A DNA stretch of 64,000 nt. Source: Streptomyces sp. CBMA152. Lineage in GTDB: Bacteria > Actinomycetota > Actinomycetes > Streptomycetales > Streptomycetaceae. Shown here in pieces: positions 8,441-16,768 of the stretch. Position 1 is the stretch's first letter. Each line of letters opens with the position of its first letter. The stretch lies in NCBI RefSeq assembly GCF_014596475.1, contig NZ_MECJ01000029.1:372001-436000 (forward strand). Direction: 5' to 3'. Made by a program: the position numbers and the translations under genes. A model generated the notes under the pieces. It was given only the letters and a program-made list of their open reading frames with translations. It did not search any database and was not told the DNA's origin.

Positions 8441-9004
8441 GTGAACCGTCTGATCCGCCCGGCCGTGCTCGCCCTGGCCGCGCTCGCCCTCACCACCGCG
8501 TGCTCGGGGTCCGGCGGCACGGGAGACAAGGCCGACAACGGGCAGCAGGCCGTCCGGGCCGATCAGGCGGCGGCCCCGGCCGTGACCTTCCCCGCACCCC
8601 GCCCGGCGCCGTCACCTGCGGCGACCCTCGCCAAGATCCCGGCGAAGGGCGAAGTGAGCCTGGAACAGGGCCCGTTCACGGACCGGGTGAAGGTGGCCTC
8701 TCTGAAGCTGAGCGGTGACAAGCCGTCCGTCACCGGCCACTTCGCCATCACCTCCGACGTGAGCGATGTGCTCGCGCTCGAACTGCGGGCGGCCTTCTAC
8801 GACGAGCGCGGCCACCTGGTCGGCACCGGCAGCTTCCAGTACGCGGAGGAGGGCGAGGCGGGCGAGGCCGCGCACGGGAGCCCCGGGCACGCGGGCCCCC
8901 GCGCGGAGGGCGCCGGAATCGACTTCACGGCCGCTCCGAAGACCCCGCTGACGGGGAACCCGGCGAGCGCGGTCCTGTCGATACCGGTGCTGGTCAACGA
9001 GTAG
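8441..9004 (+). CDS. secreted lipoprotein of unknown function
   Basis: 187 residues, GTG start preceded by GTAGGAG. The signal peptide ends in a lipobox (LTTAC, lipidated Cys ~21). The mature part begins with an Ala/Pro-rich linker, then a small beta-rich domain (VSLEQGPFTDRVKVASLKLSGDK). No enzyme motif is visible. It follows the phosphatase with the parS pair between, so co-transcription is doubtful. Confidence 0.75.
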   Translation: MNRLIRPAVLALAALALTTACSGSGGTGDKADNGQQAVRADQAAAPAVTFPAPRPAPSPAATLAKIPAKGEVSLEQGPFTDRVKVASLKLSGDKPSVTGHFAITSDVSDVLALELRAAFYDERGHLVGTGSFQYAEEGEAGEAAHGSPGHAGPRAEGAGIDFTAAPKTPLTGNPASAVLSIPVLVNE

Positions 9005-9007
9005 TTC

Positions 9008-9328
9008 TCACAGCGCCACGGAGGCCGCACCGGCCAGCTTCTCCGGATTGGTGATCGCGTAGATGTCGCTCACGCGCTCACCGTCCTCCGACGGCTCCAC
9101 CACGAGGACCGAGAAGAGCCTGTCGCCGACGAACACCAGGGCGGCGGGCGCGCCGTTGACCAGCCGGTAGAGGACATCGAGTGCGGCGAACGGGCGCGGC
9201 ATCCGGGCCACGAGCAGCGGCGCCACCTCATCGCGCCCGTGCACGAGCCGCCCCCCGGCGTCCGGCGCGTTGTCTCCAGGACGACGAGCAGCGCCATCGA
9301 GACGGACCCGACGACCCCGAACCCTCAC
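9008..9328 (-). pseudogene. remnant of a SigJ-like sigma factor, C-terminal SnoaL-like domain only
   Basis: 106 codons starting with a GTG that overlaps the SDR stop (GTGA). The sequence GGRLVHGRDEVAPLL, LVNGAPAALVF, GDRLFSVLVV and ISDIYAITNPEKL-like ending matches the SnoaL-like tail of SigJ-type ECF sigma factors. Regions 2 and 4 are absent and the SDR gene abuts the break. The first ~25 residues (MRVRGRRVRLDGAARRPGD) do not look like the family. It is either a decayed gene or a coupled free-standing tail domain. Confidence 0.55.
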
Positions 9329-10122
9329 CGCAGCCCGTGCCGCCGCGCCACCAGCCGCTCGGCGGCCGTGCGGGGCAGCAGGCGGCGCAGGGCGAAGACG
9401 AGCGGCGCGTTACTGCCCACCGCGTACAGCGGCTTCGGCCGAGCGGCCTCGATGGCTTTCACCACGGTCGCGGCGACGGTCTCGGGTGAAATCCCGTTCG
9501 CCTCGTTGGAGTTGAGCGCAGCCAGCATCGTGCGGTACTCGTCCGCGAACGGTGAGCCGTCGTCGATGTACTGGGTGCGCCGCTCGCTGATCCCGGTCCG
9601 GATCGCCCCCGGCTCGACGGTCGTCATCCCGACCCCGTACGGCGCCACCTCCCGCCGCGCCGCGCTCGCGAAGCCCTTGATGGCTGCCTTGGACGCCACG
9701 TACGAGGAGCGGTACGCGAGCGGGAAGCTGGCCAGCATCGAACCGACCATGACGACCCGGCCGTAGCCCCGCTCGCGCATACCCGGCAGCAGGAGCTGTG
9801 TGAGCCGTACGGCGCCGAAGACGTTGAGCCGGAAGACGCGCTCGACCGCGTCCATGGGCAGCTCCTCGAACGGCCCGTTCTGGCTCTCGCCCGCGTTGTT
9901 GACGAGCACGTCGACGTGTCCGGCGGCGGCCGCGCACGCCGCCACAGACGCCTCGTCGGTCAGATCGAGCGGCAGATACTCCACGCCGGGCACCGGCCGG
10001 TCCACCTTCTCCGGGTCCCGGCTGGTCCCGAGCACCCGGTACCCGCGTGCGACCAGAGCTTCGGCGACCGCTGCCCCGATGCCCGAGGAGGCCCCGGTCA
10101 CAAGAGCGACGCGCCCGCTCAC
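9325..10122 (-). CDS. short-chain dehydrogenase/reductase
   Basis: 265 residues, GTG start overlapping the stop of the FAD dehydrogenase (GTGA). Classical SDR features: TGASSGIG cofactor loop near the N-terminus, NNAG, catalytic Ser region and YVASK (Tyr/Lys). The cofactor loop and following TSRDP suggest NADP(H) preference. The substrate is unknown. Context (FAD dehydrogenase upstream, TetR regulator) suggests a joint role in oxidising a lipophilic or steroid-like ketone or alcohol. Confidence 0.9.
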   Translation of the reverse strand: MSGRVALVTGASSGIGAAVAEALVARGYRVLGTSRDPEKVDRPVPGVEYLPLDLTDEASVAACAAAAGHVDVLVNNAGESQNGPFEELPMDAVERVFRLNVFGAVRLTQLLLPGMRERGYGRVVMVGSMLASFPLAYRSSYVASKAAIKGFASAARREVAPYGVGMTTVEPGAIRTGISERRTQYIDDGSPFADEYRTMLAALNSNEANGISPETVAATVVKAIEAARPKPLYAVGSNAPLVFALRRLLPRTAAERLVARRHGLR

Positions 10123-11780
10123 CCCAGCCTCCGCGCCAGCGCCCGCCCCGCGGCCCGCCCCGAGAAGATGCAGCCGCCGAGGAACGTGCCCTCCAGGGCG
10201 TTGTAGCCGTGCACCCCGCCACCGCCGAACCCGGCGACCTCCCCGGCCGCGTACAGGCCGTCGAAGGGGGTCCCGTCCGGCCGTACGACCTGCGAGTCCA
10301 GGGTCGTCTCCAGACCGCCGAGCGTCTTACGGGTCAGTACGTGCAGCCGTACGGCGATGAGCGGCCCGTGCGCCGGGTCGAGCAGTCGGTGCGGCTTGGC
10401 GACCCGGGTGATGCGGTCCGGCCAGTACGCCCGCGCGTTGCGCATCGACATGACCTGGAAGTCCTTCGAGTAGTTGTTGCCGATCTCGCGGTCGCGGGCC
10501 ACCACCTCCCGCTCCACCTGGTCGAGTTCGAGCTTGGGTCCTGGCGAGATCGCGTTCATGCCGTCGACGAGGTCGGGCAGGGTGCGGCGTACGACGAAGT
10601 CCTCGCCGTGGTCGAGGAACGCCTGCACCGGCCCGGGCGCCCCCTTGCGTACGCGCGAGAGGGCCAGCTTGAGGTCCTTGCCGGTGATGTCGGGGTTCTG
10701 CTCGGAGCCGGAGAGGGCGAACTCCTTCTCCACGATCGAGCGCGTCAGGACGAACCACGTGTAGTCGTGGCCGGTGGCGACGATGTGCTTGAGCGTGCCC
10801 AGCGTGTCGTGGCCAGGGAAGAGAGGCGCGGGCAGCCGTCGCCCGTTCGCGTCCAGCCAGAGCGAGGACGGCCCCGGGATGATCCGGATGCCGTGGTCCG
10901 GCCAGATCGGGTCCCAGTTCTTCAGGCCCTCGGTGTAGTGCCACATCCGGTCGCGGTTGACGATCGAGGCGCCCGCGTCCTCGGTGATGCCGAGCATCCG
11001 CCCATCCACGTACGCGGGCACGCCGGTGATCATGGACTGCGGCGCGGGCCCCATCCGCTCGGCCGGCCAGTTCTGGCGGACCAGGTCGTGGTTGCCGCCG
11101 ATGCCGCCGGAGGTGACGACGACGGCCTGCGCGCGCAGCTCGAAGTCATCGGCCGTCTCGCGTGAGGAGGCGACCCCGCGCGGCTGTGACGACGGCACGA
11201 GGACGCTGCCGCGCACCCCGACGGCGGCGTCGTTCTCGACGATCAGATCGTCCACGCGATGGCGGTACTTGAAGGTGACGAGCCCGCGCGCGGCGGCCGC
11301 GAGAACGGGCTCGCGGAAGACGCGGACGACCTCCGGGCCGGTGCCCCAGGTCAGATGGAAGCGCGGTACGGAATTGCCGTGTCCGGCCGCCGTGCCCGCG
11401 CCGCGCTCGGCCCATCCGACGGTCGGCGTCACGCGCAGCCCGAGCCCGTACAGATAGCTGCGCTTCTCACCGGCCGCGAAGTTCACGTACGCCTTCGCCC
11501 ATTGGCGCGGCCAGTGGTCCTCGCGCTCGCGGTCGAAGCCGGCCGAGCCCATCCAGTCGGCGAGCGCCAGCTCGTACGAGTCCTTCACGCCCATCCGGCG
11601 CTGCTCGGGGCTGTCGACGAAGAAGAGCCCGCCCAGCGACCAGAACGCCTGGCCACCGAGGTTGGCCTCGTTCTCCTGGTCGACGACGAGGACCTTGCGG
11701 CCCGCGCGGACGAGTTCGTACGTGGCGACGAGCCCGGCGAGTCCGGCTCCCACGACGATGACATCGGCGTCATCACTCAC
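10119..11780 (-). CDS. FAD-binding dehydrogenase (ketosteroid dehydrogenase/fumarate reductase-like)
   Basis: 553 residues. An N-terminal Rossmann dinucleotide motif (VIVVGAGLAGLVATYELVRAG) is followed by GGQAFWSLGG. A C-terminal FAD-contact segment (GLYAAGEVAGFGGGGVHGYNALEG) is typical of flavocytochrome-like dehydrogenases annotated as FAD-binding dehydrogenases near KstD. The reaction would be an alpha,beta-desaturation or its reverse. It is the first gene of the operon with the SDR and lies just downstream of the TetR gene on the same strand. Confidence 0.88.
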   Translation of the reverse strand: MSDDADVIVVGAGLAGLVATYELVRAGRKVLVVDQENEANLGGQAFWSLGGLFFVDSPEQRRMGVKDSYELALADWMGSAGFDREREDHWPRQWAKAYVNFAAGEKRSYLYGLGLRVTPTVGWAERGAGTAAGHGNSVPRFHLTWGTGPEVVRVFREPVLAAAARGLVTFKYRHRVDDLIVENDAAVGVRGSVLVPSSQPRGVASSRETADDFELRAQAVVVTSGGIGGNHDLVRQNWPAERMGPAPQSMITGVPAYVDGRMLGITEDAGASIVNRDRMWHYTEGLKNWDPIWPDHGIRIIPGPSSLWLDANGRRLPAPLFPGHDTLGTLKHIVATGHDYTWFVLTRSIVEKEFALSGSEQNPDITGKDLKLALSRVRKGAPGPVQAFLDHGEDFVVRRTLPDLVDGMNAISPGPKLELDQVEREVVARDREIGNNYSKDFQVMSMRNARAYWPDRITRVAKPHRLLDPAHGPLIAVRLHVLTRKTLGGLETTLDSQVVRPDGTPFDGLYAAGEVAGFGGGGVHGYNALEGTFLGGCIFSGRAAGRALARRLG

Positions 11781-11789
11781 GGAAATCTC

Positions 11790-12443
11790 CTAGGAGGTAG
11801 GCGAGTTGGGCACGATCGGGGTGCTGTAAGCGTTCAGTACATGCAGGAAGAGTGCTTCTCTACGCGCGCGTACGGCGTCGCTCGCGGGGTCGAGCAGGAC
11901 CTGTACGGCGGTGCCGTCGTGGACGGCGACGAGCGCCTGCCCGAGGGCGTCCTCGTCGGCGACCCGCCGCCCGGCGCGCTCCAACGCGCTGATGACGACG
12001 GGCAGTACGGCGTCCTGGACGGCCTGTTCGCGCGCGGCCATCACGCGCCGCAGGCCGGGGTTGCGCAGGGCGTGCGCGGTGAACTCGGCGGTGACCCGGT
12101 ACCAGGCGTCGTCGACCGGGATCGCCCGCAGCGCGGCCCGTACGGCGTCCTCGGGCGCGGCCGCCGACACCTCGGCCAGCGCCGCGCGCACATCGTCGAG
12201 CATGCGCGTCGAGCGCTCCTCCCACATGGCGAGGAACAGCTCGTCGAGCGAGGAGAAGTTCGAGTAGAAGGCACCGCGCGTGTATCCGGCCCGCTCACAG
12301 ATCCGCTCGACGGTGGACCGGCCGAAGCCTTCCTCGGCGAACACTTCCAGCGCGGAGTCCAGCAGCCGCCGCCGGGTCCGCGCGCGACGCGTGGTGACGC
12401 GGCGGGGAGTGGGCGGTTGTGCGGGAGCGGTGGGCACGGGCAT
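11790..12443 (-). CDS. TetR family transcriptional regulator
   Basis: 217 residues. ATG 12443 is preceded by GAGGAGGGA, which is why longer in-frame extensions are rejected. N-terminal helix-turn-helix: RRRLLDSALEVFAEEGF, STVERICERAGYTRGAFYSNF. The C-terminal ligand domain is undefined. It heads the run into the FAD dehydrogenase and SDR (9-bp gap), so it is likely their local repressor and autoregulated through the palindromes just upstream. Confidence 0.9.
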   Translation of the reverse strand: MPVPTAPAQPPTPRRVTTRRARTRRRLLDSALEVFAEEGFGRSTVERICERAGYTRGAFYSNFSSLDELFLAMWEERSTRMLDDVRAALAEVSAAAPEDAVRAALRAIPVDDAWYRVTAEFTAHALRNPGLRRVMAAREQAVQDAVLPVVISALERAGRRVADEDALGQALVAVHDGTAVQVLLDPASDAVRARREALFLHVLNAYSTPIVPNSPTS

Positions 12444-12460
12444 GGGCGGTCCCTCCTCTT

Positions 12461-12494
12461 CGATACATGAACGTATCGGATGCGTTTGTGTATC
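12461..12494. promoter_or_regulatory. two tandem palindromic operators for the TetR regulator
   Basis: Site 1 (12461-12478) is a perfect palindrome with arms CGATAC and GTATCG. Site 2 (12479-12494) reads GATGCGTTTGTGTATC. Its reverse complement matches site 1 at 13 of 16 positions. They lie 18-51 bp upstream of the TetR start, and the subtilase gene begins 180 bp away on the other strand. Confidence 0.65.
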
Positions 12495-12670
12495 GACAAG
12501 GGTCCTGACCTGCCCTGTCTGCTGGCGTGTCTCATTGTCGGCCTCACTGCCGTTTGTCGTGATTCCGTCCTGTACAGGTCCGGGTCCCCGCAGCAGGGTG
12601 CTCACCGTCGGCAGGGCGGCGACGTCGGGGGACGAACGAGTGCCAGGGACGGATGGGGAGTGAGGAAACG

Positions 12671-14440
12671 ATGGTCGAGTCGGCCGGCGCACAGGACCCC
12701 GGGCCCGAGGGCGCGGGCTTCGCGTACCACCCGATGGAGCGGGAACTGATCGCGATCGGGCGGGCGGGAGCGGTGGGAGCGCCGGGGACGGCGGGAGCGG
12801 CCGCGAGTCCGGACTCGTCGCCTCTCGACATGTTCCTGCTGGACCAACAGCTCACCCTGGAGCCGCTGTTCGGCAGCGAGGCGCGGGTGCGGGAAGCGCT
12901 GGCGCAGCTGCCCGGGCACGGCCAGGAGGTGCCCGACCTCACGCTCTTCCACCGGGTGCGCGGCGGTGAGGACCGTATGGACGAGCTCGCCTCCCGGCTC
13001 GGGGGCCTGCCGGGGATCGAGACGGCGTACGTGAAGCCGAGTGCGCTCCCGGCGCGCGGAAACGGCGACCCTACGTATGACGGCGCTACGTATGACAGCG
13101 ACAGAGAGGCCGACGACGGGCGTCGCGAGAAAGAGGGCGCGGCCGCCCCCGACTTCAGCGGCCGCCAGGGCTATCTCGGCCCGGCCCCCGAGGGCGTGGA
13201 CGCGGCCTGGGCCTGGCTCCAGGCGGGCGGCTCCGGCGACGGCGTGAGCGTGGTCGACATCGAGGGCGCGTGGCAGCTGAGCCACCGCGATCTCGGTCCC
13301 AAGCTCGCCGGGATGATCGTGGGCACGCCCGTCGAGGACCTGGCGTGGCGCAACCACGGCACCTCCGTGCTCGGCGTGCTCGGCGGCAGCCGCACCGGCA
13401 GCGGGACGCTCGGCATCGTCCCCGAAGCGGTCCTCGCGGGCGCCTCCCCGCACGGCATCGGCACGGCGCGGGCGATCACCGAGGCCGCGGACCGCCTCAC
13501 CCCCGGCGACATCCTGCTGATCCCGCTGCACCGCCCGGGCCCGCGCTTCGGTTACGCCGCGAGCGACGACCAGCGCGGCCACATCCCGCTGGAGTGGTGG
13601 CCGGACGACTTCGCGGCCGTGCGGTACGCGACGGCCCGGGGCGTGGTGGTCGTCGAGGCGGCCGGCAATGGTGCGGACAGCCTGGACGACGCGCTGTACG
13701 AGGCCCGCCCGGACGGCTTCCCGGCGTGGTGGCGCAACCCGTTCGACCCGGCGGGCCCGTCCTCCGGCGCGATCGTGGTCGGCGCGGGCGCGCCCCCGCC
13801 GGGAACCCACGGCCGCGACCACGGCCCCGACCGCTCCCGCCTCGGCTTCTCCAACTTCGGTACGCGGGTGGACGCGCAGGGCTGGGGCCACGAGGTCACC
13901 ACGGCGGGCGGCTTCTGGAACCGCCCCGGCGAACTCCGGGGCGGCCAGGAGGAGGACACCTGGTACACGGACGCCTTCTCCGGCACCTCGCCGGCGGCGG
14001 CCATGGTCGCGGGCGCGATCGCCGCACTCCAGGGAATGTTGCGCACAGCGGGTTTGAGGCCGCTGACACCCGTATACGTACGTGACGTCCTGCGCGCGAC
14101 CGGCTCGCCGCAGCGCGAGGCACCCGGCCGCCCGCCCTCCCAGCGCATCGGCAACCGCCCGGACCTGCGGGCGGCGGTGGCCCACCTCGTACCCCGGCAG
14201 TACGCGGAAGGTCTCGCCGAGCGCTTCGCGGACGAGGTCCTGCCGCACCCGCGCGAGAACGCGTCGAGCCTGCGCCTGTACGTCAACGGGGCCTGGCGCA
14301 CCCTCACTTGCCCCGAGCCGCACGTCCGCCAGGCGGTCCACACCGCCTTCGCGGGCGCCGGACCCCGCGTACACGTACACGTCCGGTACGCCGACGACGA
14401 GGTCGTGGGCGTGATCGTCACGGGCGAGAGCACACAGTGA
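12671..14440 (+). CDS. S8 family subtilisin-like serine peptidase
   Basis: 590 residues. ATG 12671 sits 6 bp after GAGG; an in-frame ATG at 12653 is less well placed. No signal peptide, so it appears cytoplasmic. Triad: Asp ~196 (VSVVDIEGAW), His ~229 (NHGTSVLGVLGG), Ser ~440 (SGTSPAAAMVAGA). Residues ~1-150 are an unassigned N-terminal part (MERELIAIGRAG). The last ~55 residues (LRLYVNGAWRTL ... VHVHVRYADDEVVGVIV) resemble the C-terminal module of the next gene. The pair is 32 bp apart and probably one transcript. Confidence 0.9.
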   Translation: MVESAGAQDPGPEGAGFAYHPMERELIAIGRAGAVGAPGTAGAAASPDSSPLDMFLLDQQLTLEPLFGSEARVREALAQLPGHGQEVPDLTLFHRVRGGEDRMDELASRLGGLPGIETAYVKPSALPARGNGDPTYDGATYDSDREADDGRREKEGAAAPDFSGRQGYLGPAPEGVDAAWAWLQAGGSGDGVSVVDIEGAWQLSHRDLGPKLAGMIVGTPVEDLAWRNHGTSVLGVLGGSRTGSGTLGIVPEAVLAGASPHGIGTARAITEAADRLTPGDILLIPLHRPGPRFGYAASDDQRGHIPLEWWPDDFAAVRYATARGVVVVEAAGNGADSLDDALYEARPDGFPAWWRNPFDPAGPSSGAIVVGAGAPPPGTHGRDHGPDRSRLGFSNFGTRVDAQGWGHEVTTAGGFWNRPGELRGGQEEDTWYTDAFSGTSPAAAMVAGAIAALQGMLRTAGLRPLTPVYVRDVLRATGSPQREAPGRPPSQRIGNRPDLRAAVAHLVPRQYAEGLAERFADEVLPHPRENASSLRLYVNGAWRTLTCPEPHVRQAVHTAFAGAGPRVHVHVRYADDEVVGVIVTGESTQ

Positions 14441-14472
14441 CCTGAGTGATCTGAGTGAAAGGTGAACGAGAG

Positions 14473-14955
14473 ATGACCTCCTTCGCACCTACGAGCATGA
14501 GCGGCGGCGGCATGGGCACGCAGCCGTTCAGCACCCAGGACCCGAGCCAACAGCAGTACGGGCAGCAGCAGTTCGGCCAGTCCCCGCAGAGCCAGATCCC
14601 GCAGCACCTCCAGCAACAACTGCAACAGCTCGGCCAGCAGCAGCCGTTCCAGTCGCTGCTCCAGCAGTTCGGCCAGCAGCAGCCCGGTCAGCAGGTCCAG
14701 GGCCAGGTCCAGCCGCAGATGCCGTTCTTCGTGGCGTACGCGACGGCCGTGCAGGCCCCCATCGCCCCGTTCCCCGGCATCCAGGCGACGATGACGCTCC
14801 TGGTCAACGGCCGCCCGGTGCGCCTTGAGCACCCGAGCCAGTTCATCATCGAGAGCGTCCTGGCGGCGTTCCGCTACGGCCAGCACGTACGGGTCGCGTA
14901 CGACGACAGGATGCAGGTCAAGGGGATAGAGATCGAGGCGTCGAAGCAGATGTAG
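14473..14955 (+). CDS. Gln-rich protein sharing a C-terminal module with the upstream subtilase
   Basis: 160 residues, ATG 14473 preceded by GAACGAGAG. Residues ~15-90 are a low-complexity Q/P/G/S segment (GQQQFGQ, LQQLGQQQ). The C-terminal ~75 residues form a compact domain: MTLLVNGRPVRLEHPSQFII, AFRYGQHVRVAYDD, VKGIEIE. No signal peptide. The domain aligns by eye to the end of the neighbouring protease (VNG - AF - G - V-V-Y-DD - V-GI/VI). Function unknown. A substrate, adaptor or inhibitor of the protease is a reasonable guess. Confidence 0.8.
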   Translation: MTSFAPTSMSGGGMGTQPFSTQDPSQQQYGQQQFGQSPQSQIPQHLQQQLQQLGQQQPFQSLLQQFGQQQPGQQVQGQVQPQMPFFVAYATAVQAPIAPFPGIQATMTLLVNGRPVRLEHPSQFIIESVLAAFRYGQHVRVAYDDRMQVKGIEIEASKQM

Positions 14956-14973
14956 CAGTACGGGAGTTGAGGG

Positions 14974-15004
14974 AGCCCGGGCCGCGAAGAGGGCGGCCCG
15001 GGCT
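14974..15004. terminator. bidirectional hairpin between convergent genes
   Basis: Perfect 12-bp stem (14974-14985 with 14993-15004), located between the Gln-rich protein gene and the convergent cyclotransferase-like gene. Confidence 0.8.
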
Positions 15005-15033
15005 TCCGTGCATGATGCCCGCCGGGGCGCGGT

Positions 15034-15744
15034 CTATCCGTCGATTCGGCCGATCCCGCCGATCCCGCCGATTCCGTCGATGAGCTCGGCGACGGCGCGG
15101 GCGGACCAGTGCCCGGCGGCGCCGGGGAGCCCGGCGATGTACGAGGCCACCGCACGTACATCCCAGGCCCCCGCTTCGAGCAGCCCTAGGGCGAGATGCC
15201 GCAGATAGTCGGCGGAGGGCAGGGTCCAGGGCACGTCGGCGAGGGCCCACGGGGCGGTGAAGGTGAGCAGGGGAACCCCGTCGAGATGCCCGGCGTACAG
15301 GAGCGTCTCGTACCGCCCCTCGCCGAGGGCGACCCTGCCGCGCGCGAGGACGCGGGCCAGATCGAGATCGCCGTCCGGCTCCCGGTACATCTCCTGAGCG
15401 GCGATGTCGGCGAACTGCCCCGCCGACACGAGATGCGCCCGCGCGTATACGAGCCCTTCGGCGTCGGGATCGTAGAACGCCCGGCCACCGCCCCACACGG
15501 GCGACTTGGTGGCGAAGTAGACGACCCCGGGCAGCTCCACGGCGATGGACTCGACCGGAAGCCGACGGTCCCGGCACCCCGGGTACACCCGCGTGGTGCC
15601 CGGCAGCGGCCCGCCGCGAATGTAATGGCCGAGCCGTTCGAGGAACATGTTCGACCCGTACGAGGTGTACCAGACGAGCCCGGGCGACCCGGTTCCGCCG
15701 AACGGACCGGGCTCGACGGTGCGCGCGGCATTGGCGTGGCTCAC
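15034..15744 (-). CDS. gamma-glutamylcyclotransferase-like protein
   Basis: 236 residues. The N-terminal VWYTSYGSNM carries the YGSN substrate-binding signature of the gamma-glutamylcyclotransferase/AIG2 fold. Streptomyces relatives are often misnamed 'histone deacetylase'. The protein is longer than simple GGCTs. Its C-terminus is a degenerate IGG repeat (ELIDGIGGIGGIGRIDG) encoded by a short DNA repeat near 15040-15080. Substrate unknown. Confidence 0.7.
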   Translation of the reverse strand: MSHANAARTVEPGPFGGTGSPGLVWYTSYGSNMFLERLGHYIRGGPLPGTTRVYPGCRDRRLPVESIAVELPGVVYFATKSPVWGGGRAFYDPDAEGLVYARAHLVSAGQFADIAAQEMYREPDGDLDLARVLARGRVALGEGRYETLLYAGHLDGVPLLTFTAPWALADVPWTLPSADYLRHLALGLLEAGAWDVRAVASYIAGLPGAAGHWSARAVAELIDGIGGIGGIGRIDG

Positions 15745-15851
15745 CCGCCCATAGTGCCAAGGTCCGGGCGGCGGGTTGCGCTTTCCGCAACGTCAACTCC
15801 TACCGTCGTCTGTGTGGCCGGAAAGACCGGCCGGTGATGGGAGGCACGGCC

Positions 15852-16613
15852 ATGGCCTGGTCGATCGCGGACGTGGCCCGGATGTCCGGGGTGACGTCCC
15901 GGACGCTGCGGCACTACGACGAGATCGGTCTGCTGCCGCCCGCGTGGATCGGGAGCAACGGGCACCGCTACTACGAGGAGGCGGACCTGCTGCGGCTCCA
16001 GCAGATCCTGCTGATGCGGGAGCTGGACCTGGGGCTGCGCGAGATCGCGGCGGTCCTGGACAGCCAGGCGGACCGGGTGGCCGTACTGCGCGAGCACCAC
16101 GAGCGGCTGCTGGCCGAACGCGACCGCCTGGCGACGCTGGCCCGCACGGTGGGCCGCACCATCACCGAACTGGAGGAAGCGAAGGAGAAGAACAGCATGA
16201 CGAAGATCAACAGGCCGGAGAACCTCTTCGAGGGCTTCGACCACACCCGCCACGACCCGGAGGCGCGCGAGCGCTGGCCCGAGCACTACGAGCAGTCCCG
16301 CCGGACCATCGAGACGATGACCCCCGAGGACATGGAGCGCTGGCAGCGCGAGGTGACGGCGCAGATGATCCGCATGGCGGAGTTCATGGCAGCCGGCACC
16401 CCGCCGACCGACCCGGCGGTCCAGTCCGAGGTCCACACCCACTACCAGGGCATCTGCCACTTCTGGACCCCGAACGCAGCCGCGTACCAGGGCCTGGCCC
16501 AGACGTACGTGGACGACCCCCGGTTCCGCACGAACTTCGACAAGGTGGCGGAGGGGTTGGCGGAGTACCAGCGGGATGCGATGGCCGCTTATGCGGAGGC
16601 TCGGCTTAGCTGA
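15852..16613 (+). CDS. TipA-like MerR regulator with TipAS domain
   Basis: 253 residues, ATG 15852 preceded by GGGAGG. MerR helix-turn-helix (WSIADVARMSGVTSRTLRHY), dimerisation coiled coil (~75-115), then a TipAS ligand domain (ENLFEGFDHTRHDPEARERW ... YVDDPRFRTNFDKVAEGLAEY). An internal ATG at 16197 with AAGGAG 9 bp upstream could make the free 138-residue TipAS form, as in tipA. By my recollection of TipAL, the thiostrepton-attaching cysteine is replaced here; the only nearby Cys is in GICHFW. A covalent thiopeptide response is therefore unlikely, though binding of another ligand is possible. Confidence 0.9.
   Translation: MAWSIADVARMSGVTSRTLRHYDEIGLLPPAWIGSNGHRYYEEADLLRLQQILLMRELDLGLREIAAVLDSQADRVAVLREHHERLLAERDRLATLARTVGRTITELEEAKEKNSMTKINRPENLFEGFDHTRHDPEARERWPEHYEQSRRTIETMTPEDMERWQREVTAQMIRMAEFMAAGTPPTDPAVQSEVHTHYQGICHFWTPNAAAYQGLAQTYVDDPRFRTNFDKVAEGLAEYQRDAMAAYAEARLS
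16197..16613 (+). CDS. probable internal translation product: free TipAS-like domain
   Basis: In-frame ATG inside the MerR gene (MTKINRPENLFEGF) with its own ribosome site AAGGAG (16182-16187). The known tipA gene makes both a full activator and a ligand-binding short form in this way. Predicted 138 residues lacking the DNA-binding domain. Confidence 0.5.
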   Translation: MTKINRPENLFEGFDHTRHDPEARERWPEHYEQSRRTIETMTPEDMERWQREVTAQMIRMAEFMAAGTPPTDPAVQSEVHTHYQGICHFWTPNAAAYQGLAQTYVDDPRFRTNFDKVAEGLAEYQRDAMAAYAEARLS

Positions 16614-16711
16614 CGGCCGGGTACGCCACCGGGGGGCTGCAGACCCTCGGTCCGTCCGATCCCGGTCGGCCTCCAGCCGTCAGCGCTAGGAGTGCAATCA
16701 GCTCCCCCCGT

Positions 16712-16737
16712 CGCCGTGTGGTCTAGTCCACACGGCG
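16712..16737. promoter_or_regulatory. DasR (dre)-like palindrome upstream of the toxin/immunity pair
   Basis: A perfect inverted repeat with 10-bp arms (16712-16721 with 16728-16737) whose centre, TGGTCTAGTCCA (16719-16730), differs at one of 12 positions from the core of DasR-responsive elements (TGGTCTAGACCA). It ends 31 bp before the immunity gene start, a position suited to repression. Confidence 0.5.
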
Positions 16738-16768
16738 AGTACCCGTATACGAGGGGATAATCGTCCGC

